Below, piece after piece: positions 33,739-41,758 of a stretch of DNA of 64,000 bases. Both the position numbers and the translations under genes were made by a program. How positions within the stretch are numbered: position 1 is the stretch's first letter; each line of letters opens with the position of its first letter. This DNA comes from Saprospiraceae bacterium. GTDB lineage: Bacteria > Bacteroidota > Bacteroidia > Chitinophagales > Saprospiraceae. Location: the NCBI GenBank assembly GCA_027080725.1, contig JALWRC010000025.1, positions 20,479 to 84,478 of the forward strand, written 5' to 3'. Under the pieces are notes generated by a model. It did not search any database, was not told where the DNA came from, and worked only from the letters and a program-made list of their open reading frames with translations.

Positions 33739-34503
33739 TCACTCCTCTTCCGTCCGGTCGATCTCGGGTCCGGCCTCGAGGATGAAGTTGTTTCTCCCCA
33801 TCCGTTGCTGCAGCCGGAGTTTATGGTCATTGAGTAATTCTAGGATGGAAAGGAAGGTTACGATGGCGTGAATTCTGTTCTCACAATCCTCGAGAAGGGT
33901 TTCGAAATCGAGTTTTTTGACACTGGAAATGCGCTGTACCAGTTGGCTTTTGACGGCGCGCACCGTGTAGGGAAAGCGGACGATGCGATGGATGACTTTA
34001 TTCTTCTCCCGCTCGTGTTTCTCCATGGCTTTTTGAAAGGCCTTGAGCAATCGAAACACCGATACGGGCTCCAATTCGGCATCCATCAGTGCCTCTTGAG
34101 CGAGGGATTGGAGCTCTTGTTGGAGATTGCCCCTGCCAAACATCTTCGAGCGCTCCAACTCGTTTTGCCGGAGGTCTTTGACCACCTCCTTGTACTTCTT
34201 GTACTCTATCAGCTTCTGGATAAGATCCTCCCGCGGGTCAATTTCGTTGCCCTCCGCATCGAGTTCTTTCCTCGGAAGCAACATCTTGGCCTTGATGCGC
34301 ATCAGGGTTGCAGCCATGAGAATAAAATCACTCGCCATCTCGATATTCAACTCTTGCATCTGCTCGATAAAAGCGAGGAAGTCATCCGTTATCTTCGCAA
34401 TCGGAATATCGTATATATCCAACTCGTCCCGCTCGATGAAGAACAAGAGAAGGTCAAAAGGCCCTTCAAATTGGGGTAATTTTATTCTAAATTCCGTACT
34501 CAT
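33739..34503 (-). CDS. scpA: Segregation and condensation protein A
   Basis: A 254-residue ScpA kleisin. The N-terminal FEGPFDLLLFFIERDELDIYDIPIAKITDDFL is the family signature, binding the SMC neck, and the acidic/basic middle and C-terminal winged-helix region fit. It bridges SMC dimers during chromosome condensation. Its usual partner scpB is not adjacent. hisS lies 24 bases upstream in the same direction. Confidence 0.93.
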   Translation of the reverse strand: MSTEFRIKLPQFEGPFDLLLFFIERDELDIYDIPIAKITDDFLAFIEQMQELNIEMASDFILMAATLMRIKAKMLLPRKELDAEGNEIDPREDLIQKLIEYKKYKEVVKDLRQNELERSKMFGRGNLQQELQSLAQEALMDAELEPVSVFRLLKAFQKAMEKHEREKNKVIHRIVRFPYTVRAVKSQLVQRISSVKKLDFETLLEDCENRIHAIVTFLSILELLNDHKLRLQQRMGRNNFILEAGPEIDRTEEE

Positions 34504-34527
34504 ACTATCGATTGCTGCCTACATACG

Positions 34528-35883
34528 TCACAGAGAAGGGCGCTTCAGCACCTCTTTCACCTCTTCTATCGAGCCCTTGGTTTGCTGCCCGGTCTTCAAA
34601 TCTTTAAGGGTAAACATCCCGGAGTTTCTCTCTTCTTCGCCAATGATGAGGGCGAAGGGGATGCCGCGTTGGTCCGCGTACTTCATCTGTTTTTTAAATT
34701 TGGCCGGCTCCGGATAAATGTCCGTGGAGATGCCCTCTTTGCGGAGGGATTGGGCGATGGTAAAGCCGTGTTTATGCGAGTCCGCATCCATGGCCAGGAC
34801 AATCACCCGCGCATCGAGTTCCAATGAGGCAGGAAACAAGCCCAACTCTTCCATAGCATCGTAAATACGCTCCGCACCAAAGGATATACCGACACCCGAC
34901 ACCCCGGGCATCCCGAACACCCCTGTCAAGTCGTCGTACCTTCCGCCTCCGCCTATGCTCCCCATAGCCGGACCGTCAACGGTCACTTCGGTAATAAATC
35001 CCGTATAATAGTTCAATCCGCGCGCCAAAGTGAAGTCAACGGAAACATTGGCCGGGAGGGTCTCCCCAAAAAAGGCCAGCGCCTCCTGCAGTTCTCTGAT
35101 GCCCGAAACTCCTGTTGCGGAGTCTTGCATAGCCGCCTGCATTTCTTCGAGCGAAGAGAGCTGTATCAGCTGTAATACCCGCTCTGCTGCATCGTTGGCT
35201 ATTCCCTTGGAGGTCATCTCCCGGGCGACCTTCTCTGCCCCGATTTTATCCAGCTTGTCGAGCGCGACGGTCATCTCTATCATGCGATCAGCTATCCCTG
35301 CGACTTCAGCGATGCCCGCGAGAATCTTTCTGTTGTTTATCCGGATGGTGACCGGCAACTTCAGTGCTTCGAATACCTCCGCATAGATCGCTATCAGCTC
35401 GGCTTCGTACATGAGGGAAGCGGACCCTACCACATCGACATCGCATTGGTAAAACTCCTGATAACGGCCCTTCTGGGGGCGGTCTGCACGCCAAACGGGT
35501 TGAATCTGGTAGCGTTTAAACGGAAGTTGGAGATCGTTGCGATGCTGGACGACGAAGCGGGCAAAGGGCACCGTGAGATCATAACGCAAAGCGCGTTTGG
35601 AGAGCATCGACACGGCTTTGTTGCTCGCCTTTTCCTCCAGGATTTGACCGGGCACCTTGGATAAAAAATCCCCGTTGTTGAGTATTTTGAAGATGAGCCG
35701 GTCGCCCTCCTCGCCATACTTGCCCGTGAGGGTGTCGAGTTTCTCCATCGCCGGGGTTTCGATCGGGCGGTAACCATAGCGTTCGAAGACGCTGCGGATG
35801 ATATCGAAGATATAGTTTCTCCGGATGACTTGCTCCGGCAAAAAATCCCGGGTTCCCTTTAAGGTTGAAGGTTTGATAGCCAT
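34528..35883 (-). CDS. hisS: Histidyl-tRNA synthetase
   Basis: A 451-residue class II synthetase. Motif 1 lies in KGTRDFLPEQ with the following helix, motif 2 is FKRYQIQPVWRADRPQKGRYQEFYQCDVD, the histidine-specific segment is LARGLNYYTG, and motif 3 is GGGGRYDDL followed by GISFGAERI. The C-terminal anticodon-binding domain is present. Length is normal. It follows pheS by 9 bases, so two tRNA synthetase genes share a transcript. Confidence 0.96.
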   Translation of the reverse strand: MAIKPSTLKGTRDFLPEQVIRRNYIFDIIRSVFERYGYRPIETPAMEKLDTLTGKYGEEGDRLIFKILNNGDFLSKVPGQILEEKASNKAVSMLSKRALRYDLTVPFARFVVQHRNDLQLPFKRYQIQPVWRADRPQKGRYQEFYQCDVDVVGSASLMYEAELIAIYAEVFEALKLPVTIRINNRKILAGIAEVAGIADRMIEMTVALDKLDKIGAEKVAREMTSKGIANDAAERVLQLIQLSSLEEMQAAMQDSATGVSGIRELQEALAFFGETLPANVSVDFTLARGLNYYTGFITEVTVDGPAMGSIGGGGRYDDLTGVFGMPGVSGVGISFGAERIYDAMEELGLFPASLELDARVIVLAMDADSHKHGFTIAQSLRKEGISTDIYPEPAKFKKQMKYADQRGIPFALIIGEEERNSGMFTLKDLKTGQQTKGSIEEVKEVLKRPSL

Positions 35884-35892
35884 AATGATGGG

Positions 35893-36921
35893 TTATTTGG
35901 CGGCAGAAAATTGGGATAGGAAGCGCCTATCGTTTTCGAAGAACAGGCGTATGTCGTCGATGCGGTATTTGAGCATGGCCTGACGCTCGATGCCCATCCC
36001 AAATGCAAAACCCGTATATTTATCCGGATCGATACCACAGTTCTCCAATACCGCAGGGTCCACCATCCCACAACCCAATATCTCCAGCCATCCGGTCCCT
36101 TTGGTGATCCGGTAATCGGTCTCATCCTTGAGCCCCCAATAGACATCTACCTCTGCGCTGGGCTCCGTAAAGGGGAAATACGATGGTCGAAGACGGATCC
36201 GGGCATCGGGCCCGTACATCTCTCTCGCATAGTATAAAATCGTCTGCTTCAAATCCGCAAAGGAAACCCCTTCGGCGACGTACAGCCCCTCGACCTGATG
36301 GAACTGACAATGGGAGCGTGCGGAGACGGTTTCGTTGCGATACACTCTTCCCGGCGCTATAATCCGTATAGGCGGTTGGGTCGTGGTCATCACCCGCGAT
36401 TGGACGGAAGAGGTGTGGGTACGCAGGAGTCTTCCCGGGTCATTGAGCACGTAGAAGGTGTCCTGCATATCCCTGGCCGGATGGTCTTCAGGCGTGTTCA
36501 TGGCAGTGAAATTGTACCAATCTTCCTCTACCTCCCGGTCTTCTGCCACCGAAAATCCTATCCTTCTGAATATGTCGATGACTTCATCCATGATAATGCT
36601 GACGGGATGAAAAGCCCCTTCCGCCACCGGCATCCCCGGCAAGGTCAAATCGGGGATATCTCCTCCTTTCTGTGTTGTTTGAGCCAATCCCGCCCGTGTG
36701 CTATCGTACTTTTCTTTGGCGGTTTGTTTTAAGGTATTGAGCAATTGGCCAAACTCCTTTTTCCGTTCGTTGGGGACATTGCGGATTTCCGAAAAAAGCG
36801 GTTTGATGATATTCTTACTCCCGAGAAACCGGATTCTAAACGCCTCAAGTGCCTCCGCATCTTGGGTGGTGAATTGGTCAATTTCTTCCTGGAGGGCTTT
36901 CACCCGGTCAAAGATATCCAT
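35893..36921 (-). CDS. pheS: Phenylalanyl-tRNA synthetase alpha subunit
   Basis: PheS of 342 residues from MDIFDRVKALQEEIDQ. A longer frame to 36996 adds 25 basic residues without family support. The N-terminal coiled coil, the class II core with HPVSIIMDEVIDIF, TFYVLNDPGRLLRTHTSSVQ and FHQVEGLYV, and the C-terminal GIERQAMLKYRIDDIR are typical. The pheT gene for the beta subunit is not in this window. It is divergent from the O-antigen-ligase-like gene, with a 62-base gap holding both starts. Confidence 0.95.
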   Translation of the reverse strand: MDIFDRVKALQEEIDQFTTQDAEALEAFRIRFLGSKNIIKPLFSEIRNVPNERKKEFGQLLNTLKQTAKEKYDSTRAGLAQTTQKGGDIPDLTLPGMPVAEGAFHPVSIIMDEVIDIFRRIGFSVAEDREVEEDWYNFTAMNTPEDHPARDMQDTFYVLNDPGRLLRTHTSSVQSRVMTTTQPPIRIIAPGRVYRNETVSARSHCQFHQVEGLYVAEGVSFADLKQTILYYAREMYGPDARIRLRPSYFPFTEPSAEVDVYWGLKDETDYRITKGTGWLEILGCGMVDPAVLENCGIDPDKYTGFAFGMGIERQAMLKYRIDDIRLFFENDRRFLSQFSAAK

Positions 36922-36983
36922 AGGTCTGTTATTTGTGGCCGCAAAGGTACGGATTTTTGCCCTACATCGCTTACCTTTGGACA

Positions 36984-38234
36984 ATGAAACAAACAAAGCC
37001 GCAGATATCCCATGAAGACCTCTTTGTCGCCATTGGTCTTCTATTTACCGCCTCGATGTTCTTTTCAAAGTTTCTCACCTCCCTCAGCATGGGGCTGTTG
37101 GTTTTACTGATGTTTGTCCGGATCGACCTTCGCCCGTTTCATATCGGTTGGAACTCCAACATCGACGGGTTGGTACGCCGGGCCTACCGGGATAAAACCT
37201 GGTGTGCAATGAGCCTTTTGTTCTGGATACCCCTTCTCTCCGGTCTGTGGTCAGACGATGTAGGAGACTGGTTGCGCATCGTGCGCATCCGGCTACCGTT
37301 TTTGCTGTTGCCCCTCGCTTTTGCCTCCCTGGACCAATGGCCGGAATATGCGATGCGCCGGATCGCCATGGTGGCCACCGGCACCGCATTGCTCACCATA
37401 CCCGCTGTACTTTACCATTTCATATCAGACAAAAATGCCGTCCTGGAGTCGCTGGAGCACGGGAAGATGCTGTGGACCCCGGCCTATCATATCCGCTACA
37501 GCTTGCTATTGGCATATAGCGGATTGCTCGCCTTTTACTACGGCGCCTCCTCCTCAAAATGGAGGCATTACTGGTGGGGAGCCGGGGCTATTATCGTGAT
37601 TTTTCTGCATTTTCTCGCGGTGCGCAGCGGACTTTTCGTCTTTTATGCGATCACCGGAGGGATGCTCTTGTATGAAATGGTAAAGGGCAAGCATCGATGG
37701 AAGATGGCGACCGGCTTAATACTTCTCGTCGCGTTGCCCATCATCGGAGTGAAGACCATCCCAAGCCTGCAGCAAAAGTGGAAATATATGCGGTGGGACC
37801 TCGAGCGCATCGCCCGGGGAGAAATCAACGAGGGCTCGGACAACAAGCGGGTCTTGTCCTTTCGCGGCGGGCTCCACGTATTTCGAGAGCATCCGATCAT
37901 CGGGGTTGGAGCCGGGGATTTGAAGCAGAAGATGCGGGATTACTTTATTGATGAAAACCTCGCATTCGAACTCTACCCACACAATCAATATATCTTCACC
38001 ATGGCCTCAACCGGACTCATCGGGTTGTTCCTGTTTTTGTATGCGGTATTCGTTCCGCTATTTCATACCAGGGCATACCTATTCTTCCCTTCCCTGGCGA
38101 TACAGGTCATTATTCTGTTGTCCTTCTTAGTGGAAAATACGCTGGAGACATCTCTGGGTGTGGCCATCTATCTGTTCTTCACCTTGGCATCCCTCCGCCA
38201 ATGGAGAAGTGTTAGTGCGGCAGGTACTTCTTGA
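36984..38234 (+). CDS. O-antigen ligase-like membrane protein (WaaL/RfaL superfamily)
   Basis: A 416-residue polytopic membrane protein with about 11 hydrophobic segments. The large loop between the late helices contains SDNKRVLSFRGGLHVFREHPIIGVGAGD and ends in YPHNQYI, corresponding to the R...H motif region of O-antigen ligases and polymerases. It would polymerise or attach surface polysaccharide in the inner membrane. The start at 36984 (MKQTKPQ) is preferred over an upstream frame in the pheS promoter region. Its 3' end overlaps the convergent YeeE-type gene by 23 bases. Confidence 0.75.
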   Translation: MKQTKPQISHEDLFVAIGLLFTASMFFSKFLTSLSMGLLVLLMFVRIDLRPFHIGWNSNIDGLVRRAYRDKTWCAMSLLFWIPLLSGLWSDDVGDWLRIVRIRLPFLLLPLAFASLDQWPEYAMRRIAMVATGTALLTIPAVLYHFISDKNAVLESLEHGKMLWTPAYHIRYSLLLAYSGLLAFYYGASSSKWRHYWWGAGAIIVIFLHFLAVRSGLFVFYAITGGMLLYEMVKGKHRWKMATGLILLVALPIIGVKTIPSLQQKWKYMRWDLERIARGEINEGSDNKRVLSFRGGLHVFREHPIIGVGAGDLKQKMRDYFIDENLAFELYPHNQYIFTMASTGLIGLFLFLYAVFVPLFHTRAYLFFPSLAIQVIILLSFLVENTLETSLGVAIYLFFTLASLRQWRSVSAAGTS

Positions 38235-38625
38235 GGTATCCATAGGCCAATGTACCCAATAGCGCCGCACCCAAGGTGACGATGTAGATGGAATAACCGC
38301 TTCCGATCATCGCATAAACCGGCCCGGGACAGGTGCCGCCCAAGGCCCATCCAAGCCCGAATACCAATCCTCCAAACATCTGCGCCTTCAACATAAAAGG
38401 CTTCTTTTTGATATGGATGGGCGTACCGTCCAAAGCTTTGATATCAAATCGTGTGATGATCTGATAGGAGAGAGCGCCGACTAGTACCGCAGTACCGATG
38501 ATGCCATACATGTAGAAAGACTCGAACAGAAACATCTCCTCAAATCGATACCAGGAGGCGAGTTGCGCCTTGATGAGTACGATGCCAAAAAAGATGCCCA
38601 GGAATAGGAATTTTAGATACTTCAT
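38212..38625 (-). CDS. YeeE/YedE-family membrane protein, second half (PmpB/DUF6691-like)
   Basis: A 137-residue membrane protein with four hydrophobic segments. It contains GGLVFGLGWALGGTCPGPVYAMIGSG, the GxCPGP motif with the conserved Cys of YeeE/YedE proteins, which conduct sulfur species such as thiosulfate in characterised members. It follows the other half by 15 bases; the two together equal one full-length YeeE. Its presence in a genome with an sHdr operon makes import of a sulfur substrate plausible, but this is inference. Confidence 0.8.
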   Translation of the reverse strand: MKYLKFLFLGIFFGIVLIKAQLASWYRFEEMFLFESFYMYGIIGTAVLVGALSYQIITRFDIKALDGTPIHIKKKPFMLKAQMFGGLVFGLGWALGGTCPGPVYAMIGSGYSIYIVTLGAALLGTLAYGYLKKYLPH

Positions 38626-38640
38626 AAAGCAAAACAGGTC

Positions 38641-39213
38641 TTATTGCAAAATGAATGGTAAGATGAAATGCGCCATTATGGCTCCTCCGGCAAAAAAGAA
38701 AATGGTCGCCACGAGAGAGGCAGGGTTGAGCATCGAAAGCCCCATTATGGAGTGCCCGGAAGTGCATCCATTGGCGTAACGGGTCCCGAATCCCATCAGA
38801 AATCCTCCGGCCACAATGACCAAAAAGCCCCGCATCGTTTGCAATCCCTGCCAGCTGTACAGTTGCTCCGGTACCAGACCTTTGACCTCACCAAGTCCCC
38901 ATTGGGCGAGGACACTCCTGGCCCCATCGGATAGTTCCGGTGTTACCGTCCCGTTGAGGTAGTGAGCCGCGATAAATCCGCCGAGGATAATGCCCCCGAC
39001 CAACCACAAGCGCCAAATCTGATCTTTCCAGTCGTAATCTCTGAAATAAGAGATACTCAAAGGAATGGAGGCGGCACAAAGCTGCCGGTAACTCGAAGAA
39101 ATACCAAATCGCTTATTGGTCAATAACAGCATGGCAGGTACCATTAGCCCAATTAATATTCCGGAGATATACCAAGGCCAGGGGGCTCGTAGCCATTCTA
39201 AGATCGTTTGCAT
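38641..39213 (-). CDS. YeeE/YedE-family membrane protein, first half (PmpA-like)
   Basis: A 190-residue membrane protein with about five hydrophobic segments. The motif FLMGFGTRYANGCTSGHSIMG, with conserved Cys in NGCTSGH, is the hallmark of the first half of YeeE/YedE transporters. It is encoded upstream of the matching second half in the same transcript. A perfect inverted repeat (39242-39266) lies 29 bases before the start, compatible with control by a sulfur-responsive repressor. Confidence 0.82.
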   Translation of the reverse strand: MQTILEWLRAPWPWYISGILIGLMVPAMLLLTNKRFGISSSYRQLCAASIPLSISYFRDYDWKDQIWRLWLVGGIILGGFIAAHYLNGTVTPELSDGARSVLAQWGLGEVKGLVPEQLYSWQGLQTMRGFLVIVAGGFLMGFGTRYANGCTSGHSIMGLSMLNPASLVATIFFFAGGAIMAHFILPFILQ

Positions 39214-39241
39214 ATCGATTGCTTTTATTGTTGGAGTATTT

Positions 39242-39266
39242 TAATAATTGATTTTACCAATTATTA
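39242..39266. promoter_or_regulatory. 9-bp inverted repeat upstream of the YeeE/YedE pair
   Basis: TAATAATTG (39242-39250) and CAATTATTA (39258-39266) are exact complements around 7 bases. On the minus strand a -7-like CATATTTG (39275-39282) precedes it, so it would cover the transcription start. It is a candidate operator; the regulator is unknown. Confidence 0.55.
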
Positions 39267-39384
39267 TGAAGATGCAAATATGGTGCATTTTGTGGGGAAT
39301 AGAAGAAATTATTGAAAAAAGATTCATGTATTCTTTCGTGTCTTCGGGGAAAGGGGCAAATTACGAAGCGTTTTCCTTTGCACA

Positions 39385-39954
39385 CTAAATAAAGAACCCA
39401 AGAGAGAGCATCAGGTAATTGCCTTTGGAGTCTTGGTCTTTAAACATATTGGTCAAGCCGTAGGAATAGCGCAAATCAAGACTCAGCCAATAAAAGTCCA
39501 TACCCAATACCCCGACGCCTTGAAAATGCAAGGTCTCGAGGCTGTCCAGGTCCAGGCCTAGAGTATTCTTTTCATCGATGGCCGTAATGTAGTTGGCTGC
39601 GGCTCCTGCGTGCAAGCGCATAGAAAAGGCATGTGTTTTCACCAAGCGGTAAGCCCCGAGCATTGAGAAGCCCAAAACGGTAAAACGTGGTTTTCGCAAA
39701 AAAGGAGAAAAAATCTTTTGAGAACTTACAGTGATGGACTGGTACAACAATCCCGGATTCATAAAAAAGCGGTCATCTCCCAAACGAAGTGCTGCCCCTA
39801 TGTGCCAACCATTGTTGAAGTATCCTTCCTGTGTTATACCATCCCAGGTGTTGGTTAAAACAGTGGGCCCAAGCCGCATAGTGAAGCCGTTTTGGGTATG
39901 CCCGGCAAGGCTACAAAACATCAAAAGTATTAACGCTAAACTTATTCTATTCAA
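39385..39954 (-). CDS. Outer-membrane beta-barrel-like protein
   Basis: About 189 residues. No ATG is available at the 5' end. A TTG at 39954 gives the signal-like sequence NRISLALILLMFCSLAGHTQ; an earlier TTG at 39978 adds eight residues. The mature part alternates aromatic and polar residues in short strands (FTMRLGPTVL, WHIGAALRLG, FTVLGFSMLGAYRL) and ends with a terminal aromatic (LMLSLGFFI), as in small porin-like barrels of Bacteroidota. No specific family was recognised. It stands alone between the YeeE pair and the GH109-like gene. Confidence 0.6.
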   Translation of the reverse strand: MNRISLALILLMFCSLAGHTQNGFTMRLGPTVLTNTWDGITQEGYFNNGWHIGAALRLGDDRFFMNPGLLYQSITVSSQKIFSPFLRKPRFTVLGFSMLGAYRLVKTHAFSMRLHAGAAANYITAIDEKNTLGLDLDSLETLHFQGVGVLGMDFYWLSLDLRYSYGLTNMFKDQDSKGNYLMLSLGFFI

Positions 39955-40172
39955 AACCGGATAAATTATTCTACACAATAGCCATACGAGGGCTCAACTG
40001 CTATAATAACGTCCCAAAGACTGTTCTGTCATCTTTAACTGCGCACAAATTTATCAAAAATAATTGGTTTGAGCTTTGACCTCTGTGTTTGTGTGTCTTA
40101 AGGGTTGGTGCCAAATGCGAACGACATTTAGATAAAAAATTGCAAATTGGTATAGATACTTGGAAAAGGTCT

Positions 40173-40180
40173 TAACTTTG
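40173..40180 (+). promoter_or_regulatory. -7 element for the GH109-like gene
   Basis: TAACTTTG matches TAnnTTTG and is 33 bases before the ATG. A TTG at 40147-40149 lies 23 bases upstream, slightly long for a -33 element. Confidence 0.5.
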
Positions 40181-40212
40181 GTTTATCTTGTTACATTTAA
40201 AAATCAAATGGC

Positions 40213-41580
40213 ATGAAAAAGCAAGCTTCGAGAAGAACATTTATAAAAAACACGGCTTTGGTGGGTGCCGGAATGACAGTTTTACCTGCCTTTTCATTTA
40301 GGATGGTCCAATCCAATCTTACTGATAAAGTCAAAATCGGACTCATTGGAGTCGGTTTGCGGGGAACCAATCATTTGAAAAACCTCACCAACCGGAATGA
40401 CGTCATCATAACAGCCATCTGTGATATTGATCCTGCCAGGATAAAATTGGCATTGGCTCACATAGAGAAACAAAATCAACCCAAGCCTGAGGTTTTCGGC
40501 AAAAATGAATACGATTATAAAAATTTATTGGCGTTAAAGGAAGTGGATGCGGTCATCATATCCACCCCTTGGCTTTGGCACTCCCGTATGGCCAAAGATG
40601 CCATGTTGGCCGGCAAATATACAGGTGTTGAAGTATCTGCAGCCAACACCCTCGAGGAGTGTTGGGATTTGGTCAACACCCACGAGACTACGGGGACACA
40701 TCTGATGATTTTGGAAAATGTGAATTATCGCAGAGATGTTATGGCCGTTTTGAACATGGTCCGCCAAAATGTTTTTGGCCAACTCGTTCACATGAGGGGC
40801 GGGTATCAGCACGACTTGAGGCATGTAAAATTTAACAATGGCCAACAACCCTATGGTGGTGGGGTTGAATTTGGGGCGAAAGGATTGTCAGAAGCTTCTT
40901 GGCGCACCTTGCATTCGGTATATCGAAACGGAGATATTTATCCTACTCATGGATTGGGGCCTTTGGCGGCTATGCTCAATATAAATCGGCGGAATCGTTT
41001 TATTTCCATCTCTTCCTATACGACCAAAAGTTTGGGTTTACATAACTATATCGTCAAACACGGTGGCAAAAATCACCCCAATGCCAAAGTAAAATTTAAA
41101 TTGGGAGACATCGTCACTTCGATGATAGCAACATCCAACGGGGAGACCATCATTCTCACACATGATACCAACCTGCCCCGGCCTTACTCTTTGGGCTTTA
41201 GAGTTCAGGGAACCAAAGGACTCTGGGAGGTTGACGGAAACCGTATCTATATCGAGGATGTATCAAAGCCCCACCATTGGGATAATGCTACGGAGTGGCT
41301 CAAAAAATACGATCATCCCCTGTGGAAAAAATACGGTGAACACGCTGAAGGCGCCGGCCATGGCGGGATGGACTTTTTCGTGTTGCACGCTTTTGTAGAA
41401 TCCGTGAAAAGAAATATAGCTCCTCCGTTGGATGTTTATGACGCCGCTGCCTGGAGCGCGGTAACCCCACTTTCGGAATCCTCTATCGAAAACAATGGTG
41501 AACCGCAAGACTTTCCCGATTTTACACGTGGTTTGTGGATTAAGAGAGAACCGTATGATTGGATGAAAGATACCTTTTAA
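40213..41580 (+). CDS. Gfo/Idh/MocA-family oxidoreductase, GH109-like
   Basis: A 455-residue protein with a twin-arginine-type start MKKQASRRTFIKNTALVGAG, so probably exported folded. The NAD-binding fold follows as KIGLIGVGLRGTNHLKN and the C-terminal domain contains PTHGLGPLAAMLN and GGGVEFGAKGLSEASW. This combination is that of GH109 glycosidases (alpha-N-acetylgalactosaminidase type), which hydrolyse glycosides through a transient NAD-dependent oxidation. Substrate specificity cannot be read. It is followed 178 bases later by a convergent secreted glycosidase-like gene, so a shared role in glycan use is possible. Confidence 0.82.
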   Translation: MKKQASRRTFIKNTALVGAGMTVLPAFSFRMVQSNLTDKVKIGLIGVGLRGTNHLKNLTNRNDVIITAICDIDPARIKLALAHIEKQNQPKPEVFGKNEYDYKNLLALKEVDAVIISTPWLWHSRMAKDAMLAGKYTGVEVSAANTLEECWDLVNTHETTGTHLMILENVNYRRDVMAVLNMVRQNVFGQLVHMRGGYQHDLRHVKFNNGQQPYGGGVEFGAKGLSEASWRTLHSVYRNGDIYPTHGLGPLAAMLNINRRNRFISISSYTTKSLGLHNYIVKHGGKNHPNAKVKFKLGDIVTSMIATSNGETIILTHDTNLPRPYSLGFRVQGTKGLWEVDGNRIYIEDVSKPHHWDNATEWLKKYDHPLWKKYGEHAEGAGHGGMDFFVLHAFVESVKRNIAPPLDVYDAAAWSAVTPLSESSIENNGEPQDFPDFTRGLWIKREPYDWMKDTF

Positions 41581-41758
41581 ACGCATCACCGTATACCGGC
41601 CAACCATGAACCGGTTGCCGTAGATATGATATCTGATCGCGGCTTTGTTCATCCAACGATTTAGGCGCTTTGGCTTAACCCGCCTAACGGGAGATCATGC
41701 ACATTTGGAGTGTACCGAGCGATCCGGGTGGACACGATAAGGATACCGCTTGCCCAAG

